DNA from: an uncultured Muribaculum sp.
Lineage (GTDB): Bacteria; Bacteroidota; Bacteroidia; Bacteroidales; Muribaculaceae
DNA: 13,976 nt
Assembly: GCA_910589555.1 (NCBI GenBank)
Contig: CAJUTE010000058.1
Location: 1 to 13,976, forward strand
Direction: 5' to 3'
The translations under genes and the position numbers were made by a program. Positions 6,683 to 13,797 of this stretch are shown piece by piece. The notes under the pieces are model-generated. The model saw only the letters and a program-made list of their open reading frames with translations. It did not search any database and was not told the origin of the DNA. Positions within the stretch are counted from its first letter, which is position 1; every line of letters begins with the position of its first letter.

Positions 6683-7922
6683 TCGAGCAATATTTGCCGC
6701 CGTTGCGGCTCTATTTGTGGGTTTAGGAGCGATGGCTCAGACAGTGACTCCTTACTCAATGTACGGTTACGGTATCTTGAATGACAATGCCACATCGGCG
6801 CAGCGTGCGTTGGGAGGAGTAGGTTATGCCATGAACGGCGGACGCCAGATCAATGCGATGAATCCTGCGAGCTATGCAGCCGTAGACTCGCTTACGTTCC
6901 TTTTTGACATGGGTATTACCGCCACAAAACTGTGGAGCAAGGATAACGACCAGTCGGCACAGGATTTTGGCGGAGGTCTTGATTACATCACCATGCTGTT
7001 TCCGGTGCATAAAAAGGTGGGTGTGAGTCTAGGACTTGTGCCGTTCACTTCGGTAGGATACAGCTTTGGCTCCAAAATAGAGAATGGAGTCACTTCCCGC
7101 ACCGGTTCAGGCGGTCTCAACCAGCTTTACATCGGCGCAGGTGTCAATCCGATAAAAGGTGTCTATGTGGGCGCCAATGTGGGATATCTTTTCGGTACCA
7201 CCATTAATGACATATATGGCTACCCCGGCGACTTGAGCTCATCGGCGCTGTTTGAGCGAGTGACACAGGTGCGCGACTTCCACTTGCAATTCGGCGCTCA
7301 GTATGAGTTGCAGCTCCATCGCAACCATAAGCTCACGGTGGGTGTGTCATTCGCTCCCGGCAAGGCTCTTCTGGGTCATGCATGGCGTGTGAATTATTAT
7401 AATATCGGTACTTCATCGGTGCAAGCCGACACGATTGTTTACACAAGTATGCGTAATAAATTCTCATTGCCGGCAATGTGGGGCTTCGGATTGAATTATC
7501 AGTGGAGCGACCGCTTGATGGTGGAGGCCGATTTCTCATTGCAGAACTGGGCAAAAGCCAAGTATTCCGATCTTGACGAAAATGACGGTATGCTCGGTAT
7601 GGATAATCGCACCCGATTTGCTCTTGGCGCGCAATATACCCCTAAGCCACGAGGAAACTATGTGCAGCGCATCCAGTATCGTCTCGGCGCCTACACTTGC
7701 CACGATTATCTTGAGATAAAAGGGAATAATGTGCGTGAGCATGGAGTGAGCATGGGCTTCGGATTGCCGACTCCAGGAGGTAACAAGACAGTGGTGAATC
7801 TCGGCTTTGAGTGGAAACACCGTCAGGCTCATCCCAATCCTCTCATCAAGGAAGACTATTTCAACATCACTCTTGGCATAAACTTCAATGAGCGATGGTT
7901 CCACAAGAACAAGATTGAATAA
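6669..7922 (+). CDS. Putative outer-membrane beta-barrel protein
   Basis: This 417-residue exported protein has a clear type I signal peptide (basic MKIFNR, hydrophobic core to about residue 20, likely cleavage AMA|Q at 23/24). The mature part is a run of alternating amphipathic strands rich in Gly, Tyr and Phe, such as VGVSLGLVPFTSVGYSFGS and YVGANVGYLFG, and the N-terminus (YSMYGYGILND..., RALGGVGYAM) recalls FadL/OmpP1-like barrels of Bacteroidetes. It does not end in a terminal aromatic residue (it ends FHKNKIE), unlike many barrels. Position between coaX and an lptC-like gene suggests a role in envelope or LPS biogenesis, but no specific function can be read. Confidence 0.8.
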   Translation: MKIFNRAIFAAVAALFVGLGAMAQTVTPYSMYGYGILNDNATSAQRALGGVGYAMNGGRQINAMNPASYAAVDSLTFLFDMGITATKLWSKDNDQSAQDFGGGLDYITMLFPVHKKVGVSLGLVPFTSVGYSFGSKIENGVTSRTGSGGLNQLYIGAGVNPIKGVYVGANVGYLFGTTINDIYGYPGDLSSSALFERVTQVRDFHLQFGAQYELQLHRNHKLTVGVSFAPGKALLGHAWRVNYYNIGTSSVQADTIVYTSMRNKFSLPAMWGFGLNYQWSDRLMVEADFSLQNWAKAKYSDLDENDGMLGMDNRTRFALGAQYTPKPRGNYVQRIQYRLGAYTCHDYLEIKGNNVREHGVSMGFGLPTPGGNKTVVNLGFEWKHRQAHPNPLIKEDYFNITLGINFNERWFHKNKIE

Positions 7923-7926
7923 TTCA

Positions 7927-8691
7927 ATGACATCATTCATAAAGCGCATCACTAATGGCATGAATAGACTGACGTTCCTTATGGTTGGAGCGTCAGTGCT
8001 TGTTGTTGCCTGCTCTGAAGAAAAAACGGAAGTGGTGCATCGTGAGGTCGATGGAAACATAGTGCCTACGATGCTCACCCATGATGTGGTGACGTTGATT
8101 TCTGATTCCGGGATCACACGATACCGCATCACGACACCGGTGTGGTATGTGTATGATGAAGCCGATGTGCCAAACTGGAAATTTCCCGACGGGATGTTTA
8201 TGGAGAAATTTGCCCCCGATTTTTCAACCGATGCCACCATCGTGTGTGACTCGGCGGTCTATTTTAAGAATGACGGGCTTTGGCGCCTTGACGGAAATGT
8301 CAATATCCTGAACACTGCCGGCGAGAAATTTCTCACTCAGCAGGTGTTCTGGAACCAGAAAGAAAAGACTGTATATTCCGATTCATTCATCCACATCGAG
8401 AAGAGCGACAGGACTATCGAGGGCTACGGATTTGAGTCGAACGAGCGAATGACGATATACACAGTCAATAACCCTTCGGGCATATTCCCCACATCTACGT
8501 TTAAAAACAACAAGAAAGATTCAGTGGGCGCTGATTCGGCAGTGGCTACACGCCAGCCGCACACTCCCGGCAAAATGCCTCCCCCTGTGGCTAAGCCGCC
8601 GCAACAGCCTGTGCCGGCTCCCCGCAATCCTGCACATAAACCGGGAAAGAAAATGATGCCGTTGCCCTTGACTGAAAACGTGCAGAAGTGA
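7927..8691 (+). CDS. lptC: LptC-like LPS export lipoprotein with proline-rich tail
   Basis: LptC is the periplasmic part of the Lpt machine that takes LPS from LptB2FG to LptA. Here it is a lipoprotein: basic N-terminus, hydrophobic segment and lipobox LVVAC with Cys29. The LptC/OstA-like domain covers about 50-190, with the Bacteroidetes pattern SGITRYRITTPVW, FPDGMFMEKF, DSAVYFKNDGLWRLDGNV, TQQVFWNQKEKTVYSDSF and IEGYGFES. A 64-residue tail after about 190 is unusual: residues 211-248 hold 14 prolines among Lys, Gln and Ala. The ATG at 7927 is four bases after the preceding stop; an in-frame ATG at 7960 would give a shorter signal peptide. Confidence 0.82.
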   Translation: MTSFIKRITNGMNRLTFLMVGASVLVVACSEEKTEVVHREVDGNIVPTMLTHDVVTLISDSGITRYRITTPVWYVYDEADVPNWKFPDGMFMEKFAPDFSTDATIVCDSAVYFKNDGLWRLDGNVNILNTAGEKFLTQQVFWNQKEKTVYSDSFIHIEKSDRTIEGYGFESNERMTIYTVNNPSGIFPTSTFKNNKKDSVGADSAVATRQPHTPGKMPPPVAKPPQQPVPAPRNPAHKPGKKMMPLPLTENVQK

Positions 8692-8716
8692 CATACGAAA
8701 ATTATTGATTTCATTT

Positions 8717-9997
8717 ATGGCAGAAAATCTACATTGGCTCATAATAGCTATTATTTCATTGGCATTTTCAGCACTCTTCTCAGGTGTTGAGATCGCTTAT
8801 ATTTCATCCAACCGTGTCAAGGTGGAGATCGACGTGAAACGCGGTGGATTCATCGGTTATATCGTCAATCTGTATTATAAGCATCAGAATCTGTTTATCT
8901 CCACGATTCTTGTAGGGAATAATATCATGCTTGTCATTTATGGTATGGGAGCCGCCGCGCTCCTGTCGCCATGGCTCGAAAGCATATATCCCAATGAATT
9001 TTTTGTGCTTGTGATGCAGACGCTCATTTCTACGGCTGTGATTCTTCTCACCGGCGAATTTCTGCCGAAGACTATATTCAGGATTAATCCTAATTCATCG
9101 CTGAAGGTATTTGCGTTGCCTATATTTTTCTTCTGGGTCATTCTTTATCCCATTTCCACGTTCACGGCATGGCTGTCGAAGGCGTTGATGAAGATGTGTG
9201 GAGTGAAGAATGCCGATGAATCGCTTGGGGTGTTGACAATAGGCGAGCTGAACCAGTATATACAGAAGAGCATCGATGACACTGCGGCACAGGAAAAGAT
9301 GGAAAATGAAGTGAAGATTTTCCACAATGCCATTGATTTTTCATCGACACATCTGCGCGACTGCATGACGCCGCGTAATGAGGTTGTCGCTGTCAATATC
9401 GACACCACTACACGCGAGGAGCTGTCGCAACTGTTCACTTCGTCGGGACGCAGCAAAATTCTGGTGTATAAGGAGGACATTGACAATGTGCTGGGATATA
9501 TACACGTGAGCGAACTGTTTCATGTGGATTCTGACTGGAAAGAGGCGTTGAAGCCGGTGATATTCGCTCCCGAGACTCTTCTTGCCAACAAGATGATGAA
9601 GCGGTTGCTCAGTGAAAAGCGCTCGATGGCGGTGGTGGTCGATGAGTTTGGCGGAACTGCCGGATTGGTGTCGCTTGAGGATCTCGTGGAGGAGATATTC
9701 GGCGATATTCAGGATGAGCATGACAACAAGCGTCTTGTCGCCCGCCAGATAGCTCCGGGTGAGTATGAGTTCTCGGGACGTTGCGAGATAAGTGATCTGC
9801 GCGACAACTTTAATATAGATATTCCGGAATCGGAAGAATATCAGACTCTCGCCGGATACATACTGACTGAACTTGGCGAGATTCCGGCTCAAGGGGCTAC
9901 GATTGAGCTTAATGGATTTACTTTCACCATTGTCAAGAAGTCAGCCACACGATTGGAACTTATAAAGGTCACTTCTGCGGCTGAAGAGAAAGAGTGA
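8717..9997 (+). CDS. CNNM-CBS-CorC/HlyC transporter-associated protein ('hemolysin family')
   Basis: This 426-residue membrane protein has the standard order: a CNNM/DUF21 transmembrane domain (about 1-190, starting LIIAIISLAFSALFSGVEIA, with EFLPKTI at 114-120), a CBS pair (about 210-335, with MTPR at 217-220 and VVDEFGGTAGLVSLEDLVEE at 307-326), and a CorC_HlyC domain (about 345-420). Relatives are linked to Mg2+/Co2+ export, and in gliding Bacteroidetes to GldE; 'hemolysin' is historical. The ATG at 8717 is chosen over an in-frame TTG at 8705. It follows lptC by 25 bases, probably in the same operon. Confidence 0.92.
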   Translation: MAENLHWLIIAIISLAFSALFSGVEIAYISSNRVKVEIDVKRGGFIGYIVNLYYKHQNLFISTILVGNNIMLVIYGMGAAALLSPWLESIYPNEFFVLVMQTLISTAVILLTGEFLPKTIFRINPNSSLKVFALPIFFFWVILYPISTFTAWLSKALMKMCGVKNADESLGVLTIGELNQYIQKSIDDTAAQEKMENEVKIFHNAIDFSSTHLRDCMTPRNEVVAVNIDTTTREELSQLFTSSGRSKILVYKEDIDNVLGYIHVSELFHVDSDWKEALKPVIFAPETLLANKMMKRLLSEKRSMAVVVDEFGGTAGLVSLEDLVEEIFGDIQDEHDNKRLVARQIAPGEYEFSGRCEISDLRDNFNIDIPESEEYQTLAGYILTELGEIPAQGATIELNGFTFTIVKKSATRLELIKVTSAAEEKE

Positions 9998-10033
9998 GGC
10001 TCGCTCTATGTCATGATGCATTAACGCTGAACT

Positions 10034-11008
10034 ATGATTACTGTTGACGAAAGAATTTTTGAAGGATATAGGTTTATTGACTTGTTTGCGGGCATAGGCG
10101 GATTTCATCTTGCGCTGGAGTCGTTTGGCGCACGGTGTGTGTATGCCAACGAATGGGATAAATTCGCGCAGGATGTGTATTATTCCAATTTCGGCATACG
10201 CCCTGAAGGTGACATCACCAAGGTCGACGAGTCCACTATTCCCGATCATGATATTCTTTGCGCGGGTTTCCCGTGTCAGGCTTTTTCCATAAGCGGCAAG
10301 CGGCTTGGCTTCAATGACAGCCGCGGCACTCTCTTCTTTGACGTGGCGAGAATCGTGAGGGAGAAGCGTCCGCGTGTAGTGTTCATGGAGAATGTCAAGA
10401 ACTTTGCCTCGCATGACGGCGGCAACACCATCCGCGTCGTTGAGGCTACCATGCGTGAGCTTGGCTATTCATTTCACTACGCTGTGCTGAACGCCGTTGA
10501 CTACGGAGTGCCACAGAAGCGCGAGCGTGTCTATATGGTGTGTTTCCGCAACGATATTGACGACAGCCGGTTTGCTTTCCCGAAGCCGTTTGAATTGACA
10601 AGACACGTGGAGGATTTTCTGCTTGACGATGCCAGTACGGCAAGTCTTGTGGTGAATCGCCCCGACACTTACTTCACCAATCCCAATGATGACACATATA
10701 GCTCTAAATCGATACGTCTCGGCATAGTCAACAAAGGGGGGCAGGGCGAGCGTATTTACAGCACCAAGGGAATTGCGATAACATTCTCGGCTTATGGGGG
10801 TGGGGTGTTCTCAAAGACCGGAGGCTATCTGGTCAACGGGGAGACACGCAAGCTGCATCCGCGTGAGTGCGCCCGGTTGATGGGCTATCCCGACACGTTT
10901 GAGATGAGTCCGCGTGCCACACAGGCTTATAAGCAGTTTGGCAACTCGGTTGTGGTCGACGTGCTGCAATATATTCTTATCTCAATAGGGCACGCCCTAT
11001 TGAGATAA
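10034..11008 (+). CDS. DNA cytosine-C5 methyltransferase, apparently without a cognate nuclease
   Basis: The 324-residue enzyme carries the ordered m5C-methyltransferase motifs: I FIDLFAGIGGFHLALE (14-29), IV GFPCQAFS (78-85) with catalytic Cys81, VI ENV (119-121), VIII YGVPQKRERVY (157-167), IX RKLHPRECARLMGYP (272-286) and X QFGNSVVVDV (301-310). The target recognition part between VIII and IX is short (about 175-270), so the DNA site cannot be read. No restriction endonuclease or vsr gene is adjacent, so it is a solitary enzyme here. It starts 36 bases after the CNNM gene. Its last codons and stop lie within a perfect inverted repeat, and remnant sequence follows. Together these suggest arrival by transfer or a junction at the 3' end; that is inference. 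Confidence 0.93.
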   Translation: MITVDERIFEGYRFIDLFAGIGGFHLALESFGARCVYANEWDKFAQDVYYSNFGIRPEGDITKVDESTIPDHDILCAGFPCQAFSISGKRLGFNDSRGTLFFDVARIVREKRPRVVFMENVKNFASHDGGNTIRVVEATMRELGYSFHYAVLNAVDYGVPQKRERVYMVCFRNDIDDSRFAFPKPFELTRHVEDFLLDDASTASLVVNRPDTYFTNPNDDTYSSKSIRLGIVNKGGQGERIYSTKGIAITFSAYGGGVFSKTGGYLVNGETRKLHPRECARLMGYPDTFEMSPRATQAYKQFGNSVVVDVLQYILISIGHALLR

Positions 11009-11009
11009 G
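10976..11009. repeat. Perfect 16-bp inverted repeat at the methyltransferase 3' end
   Basis: CTTATCTCAATAGGGC (10976-10991) is followed after two bases (AC) by its exact reverse complement (10994-11009). It encodes the final ten residues of the methyltransferase (LISIGHALLR) and includes its TAA. No T-run follows on either strand, so it is an atypical terminator. It lies between convergent units and could act as a bidirectional stem-loop. A recombination or element boundary is the other reading. Confidence 0.75.
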
Positions 11010-11012
11010 CGG

Positions 11013-11168
11013 TTATGAACAATCGCCCGATACAGGTGCATAATTCACCGGAATGGAGATATCCTTCTCGGTGTCATATTTGTGGTTGATTCGCCTTATT
11101 TCGCCTGTTTCCTTGTCGGCAAGCATTAGTCCGGGCAGATTGGAGTGGAATAGCATATTCCCTCTGAT
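11013..11168 (-). pseudogene. Degraded 3' fragment of a beta-propeller-type gene
   Basis: On the minus strand a short frame (open from 11168, first ATG at 11156, TAA at 11013-11015) reads like a natural C-terminal piece: NMLFHSNLPGL, then LADKETGEIRRINHKYD, then ISIPVNYAPVSGDCS. The pattern of a strand, then D/NxETG/K and a basic stretch, parallels a late blade of the adjacent propeller protein (MLLSSLIDKERVYSVVNPET). An in-frame TAA at 11169-11171 and the lack of the remaining blades show that it is not a complete gene. It is probably the remnant of a third tandem propeller gene, cut or decayed next to the methyltransferase palindrome. Confidence 0.5.
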
Positions 11169-11185
11169 TTATGACTTCAATACAC

Positions 11186-12202
11186 TCAAAAATGAGTGAT
11201 TGACAGATTGTAGACAAGAATTTTGCCGTTGCTGTCATCCTCAGGTGGTTCATATCCAAACAACAGTCCCTCGGGGCTGTCCCATTGAGGAAAAAATGGA
11301 TAGCCGTTTGAAGTGGCACTGATTTTGCCTGACATCACTTGCTTTGTTTCCGGATTGACCACGCTATACACACGCTCTTTGTCAATTAGGCTACTCAGCA
11401 GCATAAATCCGCCGACAGGAAAACAATGGGTCATAATTATTTTTCCAGGTTCAGGAAGTATGGTGGTGCCATCCTCAAAATTTATTTCAAACCATGGCGA
11501 CAGCTTTCCGTCGGCATAGGTGAATATGCGGTTCTGTGTACGTGGCGACACGAGAATAGTATCTCCTATATGGCTGAATTCAGTTTGGGCGACCATGTAT
11601 TCAGGCATCATTTCAGGACACTCTATGTATGAGTCGGCTCTCCCGGAGCTGTCTATTATTTTCAGTTCGTGATTATCGGTCGTCATGTCGAGATTTCCTA
11701 TAAGAATATTGCCGTTAATCGCTGTCATGCCCATCGCCATTCCGTCGATTTTCACTGATGAGAGGTAATTGAACTCCGTGTCATACTTTTTGATCGACCG
11801 GCTGCCGGTGTCAAGCAGATACAGGGTGTCACCATCGATTGCTATATCCGAAGCAAACATATACTCCTCCGGTCCGGGACCTATGCGATGCATTGATGAA
11901 ACTTCCTTAGCTGTATTTATTGGATATGCTATGACCTGACCTTGGTCGTCGAGAATATAGAAGCAGGAATCAGCATAGGCAATATCTAAAACACTGCCCA
12001 ACGTGATTCCCATGCTGTCAAGGCTGTAGGGTGTGCAGTGAGCTTTCACCCGTGAGCTGTCGATGCTATCCTTGACGATGTGAGGAATTTCGATTGCCAC
12101 CACGTCATTACTTCTCGGCTTGCTTTCTTTGCATCCATGTAGCAATGGAATCACACCACTGACTGCTGCTGCCAATGTGGCGATAATCGTTTTGAAGTTC
12201 AT
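11186..12202 (-). CDS. 6-bladed beta-propeller lipoprotein
   Basis: This 338-residue lipoprotein has a hydrophobic N-terminal segment and lipobox PLLHGC with Cys24, followed by a polar linker. The body shows repeated propeller strands: FYILDDQGQVIAYPI, then the loop RIGPGPEEYMFASDIAIDGD (G-P-x-E-Y type loops mark the Bacteroidales 6-bladed family), then LYLLDTGSRSIKKYD. It ends KILVYNLSITHF. Family function is not established; many copies sit in surface or signalling loci. It lies 17 bases (from the stop of the first) downstream of a second propeller gene and is probably cotranscribed with it. Confidence 0.85.
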   Translation of the reverse strand: MNFKTIIATLAAAVSGVIPLLHGCKESKPRSNDVVAIEIPHIVKDSIDSSRVKAHCTPYSLDSMGITLGSVLDIAYADSCFYILDDQGQVIAYPINTAKEVSSMHRIGPGPEEYMFASDIAIDGDTLYLLDTGSRSIKKYDTEFNYLSSVKIDGMAMGMTAINGNILIGNLDMTTDNHELKIIDSSGRADSYIECPEMMPEYMVAQTEFSHIGDTILVSPRTQNRIFTYADGKLSPWFEINFEDGTTILPEPGKIIMTHCFPVGGFMLLSSLIDKERVYSVVNPETKQVMSGKISATSNGYPFFPQWDSPEGLLFGYEPPEDDSNGKILVYNLSITHF

Positions 12203-12219
12203 ATTGTAAAAATCAGGAG

Positions 12220-13380
12220 TTAATTATATTTGTATTTCAAGAGGATCCAGTTTTCTTCATCGAAGGAGTCGATGTTTGAGATATTTGCCGGATTGTTAAG
12301 GTAAAGAGCCGGATTTTCTTGTAAAGCGTCTTTACTTACTATGGCGTAGACGTAGTTATCCTTGACAAAATCAATCTTTGGGAACATAAATTTGCCATTC
12401 TTATAATGACTATATTCCTTTTTCTCAGAGCTATTTCTATCAAAAACTACAGTAGAAAATCCACGTATAGTATTTCCTCTTTTCAGCATTACAAACAGTT
12501 TGTCGGACGTTACTATAGTGTTAACAGGAATCGGTTTCTCGTAATCAAGTAAGTGATTAGCAATTTGAATCTCATCCCCCGATAGTTTTTTTATGTAGTC
12601 AAGTGTGATGCACCGTGAGCCTGATTCAATCTCAATAGCCTTGTCCATAGTCAAGTTTTCCGGATCAAGTATATAGGTGTACGGCAGCAATCCCTGAGGA
12701 TGGCAATATATAGTGCTGTCAGGCAGCACAAAGAAGTGATTGCTCTGAATATTGATAGATGACCAAATATCCTCTTCATAAGAGATTTCACCGATATTCT
12801 TCTCCTTGGAAGAATCGTAGACGATAAGTCTCCAAGGGCGTTCGCTGGCACTTGTCGGTGCCATTAGATGGAGGTCAGATGATAAATCATAGATTGTTCT
12901 ATACATCATGCCTTTTTGGCTGTCTTTCCCAACGCGTGACTCTAATCGGGTGGATTTTACGAAATTAAAGTTTTTGTCGTAAAACATTAATAGATTAGGT
13001 GTGATTATTTCTCCGAGTTGGCTGTGAGGATTCCATGAAAATCCCATAACAAATGGATGTTCACCCGGTCCCTCTCCTCTCATTTTCAGTGAGGATGATA
13101 TAGGGGTTCCATCCTCGGTATAAATATAAATATTATTACGATTATCGTGAATAAATACCATACCTGATTCTATGAACATTCGAGATATCGCTTTAGGATA
13201 ATATTTGTCATCAAATCTCAGCTCAATTAGTTCAACGTCAGAAAACAGATCCTCTATAGTACCATCCTTGCAATCATCTAAAGAATGCTTTTCAGTCGAT
13301 AAATCGCTAATCTTGTTGTCATTACAAGAAATGACAACAAGAAGCGATATAATGGTACAGACATTTATTATTCTTCTCAT
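12220..13380 (-). CDS. 6-bladed beta-propeller lipoprotein
   Basis: This 386-residue lipoprotein begins MRRIINVCTIISLLVVISC, a textbook SPII signal with the lipid-anchor Cys19. The propeller part shows FIHDNRNNIYIYTEDGTPI, the family loop MRGEGPGEHPF, then LLMFYDKNFNF and later strands to the C-terminus (NWILLKYKYN). An in-frame ATG at 13389 would add three residues; 13380 is preferred because it leaves the RR pair at the start of the signal and lies two bases after the stop of the small frame upstream. The gene looks more AT-rich than the housekeeping genes to its left, suggesting accessory origin. It is the first intact gene of the minus-strand unit driven by the promoter at 13538-13570. 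Confidence 0.85.
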   Translation of the reverse strand: MRRIINVCTIISLLVVISCNDNKISDLSTEKHSLDDCKDGTIEDLFSDVELIELRFDDKYYPKAISRMFIESGMVFIHDNRNNIYIYTEDGTPISSSLKMRGEGPGEHPFVMGFSWNPHSQLGEIITPNLLMFYDKNFNFVKSTRLESRVGKDSQKGMMYRTIYDLSSDLHLMAPTSASERPWRLIVYDSSKEKNIGEISYEEDIWSSINIQSNHFFVLPDSTIYCHPQGLLPYTYILDPENLTMDKAIEIESGSRCITLDYIKKLSGDEIQIANHLLDYEKPIPVNTIVTSDKLFVMLKRGNTIRGFSTVVFDRNSSEKKEYSHYKNGKFMFPKIDFVKDNYVYAIVSKDALQENPALYLNNPANISNIDSFDEENWILLKYKYN

Positions 13381-13382
13381 TA

Positions 13383-13516
13383 TTAACATGGCTCAGTGTA
13401 TGAGTGGTTCATAGATCCAGTGAATGCACATGGCTGATATGTATCAGTGAGCAGTGTGACATTAGTGAGGATGGTGAAGTCGGCAGCGTTGAGATTGATG
13501 GTGTCATTAATTTCAT
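13383..13516 (-). pseudogene. Frameshifted small ORF related to the one at 102-239
   Basis: Directly after the promoter, ATG at 13516-13514 begins a frame that soon becomes serine-rich and unnatural. In the next frame, from base 13514 to TAA (13383-13385), the codons look native and read EINDTINLNAADFTILTN, later GSMNHSYTEPC. Restoring one base after ATGAA gives M-K-I-N-D-T-I-N-L before NAADF, exactly the nine-residue spacing of the small ORF at 102-239, and the SYT(K/E)P end is shared too. The stop lies two bases before the start of the beta-propeller gene, as in translational coupling. It could be a one-base deletion in the strain, an assembly error, or programmed frameshifting; a decayed or variably expressed leader gene is my best reading. 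Confidence 0.4.
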
Positions 13517-13537
13517 GGCTATGTGTGGTTTGATTTG

Positions 13538-13570
13538 CAAATATAAGTAAATGTGATACTTAAAAACAAA
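13538..13570 (-). promoter_or_regulatory. Bacteroidetes-type promoter for the beta-propeller unit
   Basis: On the minus strand, TTTG (13570-13567) and TATATTTG (13545-13538) are separated by 21 bases, matching the -33/-7 consensus TTTG-N19-21-TAnnTTTG. Transcription would start near 13531, giving a leader of about 150 bases that contains the small ORF remnant. This is the best-formed promoter in the window. Confidence 0.65.
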
Positions 13571-13576
13571 TATTTT

Positions 13577-13612
13577 AGTACGGAAAAAGTTCGTTTTTTT
13601 TAATTCCGTACT
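13577..13612. promoter_or_regulatory. Inverted repeat just upstream of the promoter, operator-like
   Basis: AGTACGGAA (13577-13585) is matched in perfect inversion by TTCCGTACT (13604-13612), with an AT-rich 18-base spacer. Its near edge is six bases from the -33 TTTG (13567-13570), which fits an activator or repressor site. On the minus strand no T-run follows, so it is not a terminator for the gene to the right. On the plus strand T-rich sequence follows, but no plus-strand gene leads into it. Confidence 0.45.
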
Positions 13613-13708
13613 TTTTGTTCTTTTTTTGTGTTGACAACAGTTTATATTTAAAATAGCTAAATGTTTGTTTATCAGATGTGACGATTTATATTGGACCAAT
13701 ATTTTAAG

Positions 13709-13790
13709 CGGTTCGTGGTGGTCGAAATGCCACCACTCAAATGCTTCCCGCAGGGGCTTTGCGTTGTTAGGTCGCCACAGGTGGCGAACC
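13709..13790. repeat. Intergenic element with two perfect hairpins
   Basis: Two 7-bp perfect stems lie here: GTGGTGG (13715-13721) with CCACCAC (13730-13736), and TCGCCAC (13772-13778) with GTGGCGA (13781-13787). The outer edges GGTTCG (13710-13715) and CGAACC (13785-13790) are also complementary, so the whole stretch is bounded by an inverted repeat. A weak CCC-GCA-GGG stem lies between. It starts eight bases after the stop of the minus-strand gene to its right and is much more GC-rich than the sequence to its left. It may be that gene's transcript end, a REP- or MITE-like dispersed repeat, or a structured RNA. Confidence 0.5.
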
Positions 13791-13797
13791 CTACACG

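Noticed and set aside
7536..8240. Minus-strand 234-codon frame across the barrel protein and lptC genes
   Set aside because: It is antisense to two well supported genes and has no recognisable features.
9341..9892. Minus-strand 183-codon frame inside the CNNM/CBS gene
   Set aside because: It is a shadow of the CBS and CorC coding sequence, with no start context or domain.
13517..13699. Extension of the small minus-strand ORF upstream to 13699 (96 codons)
   Set aside because: The added part covers the consensus promoter and the inverted repeat, is extremely Lys/Asn/Ile-rich as expected for AT-rich non-coding DNA, and continues in the unnatural frame.
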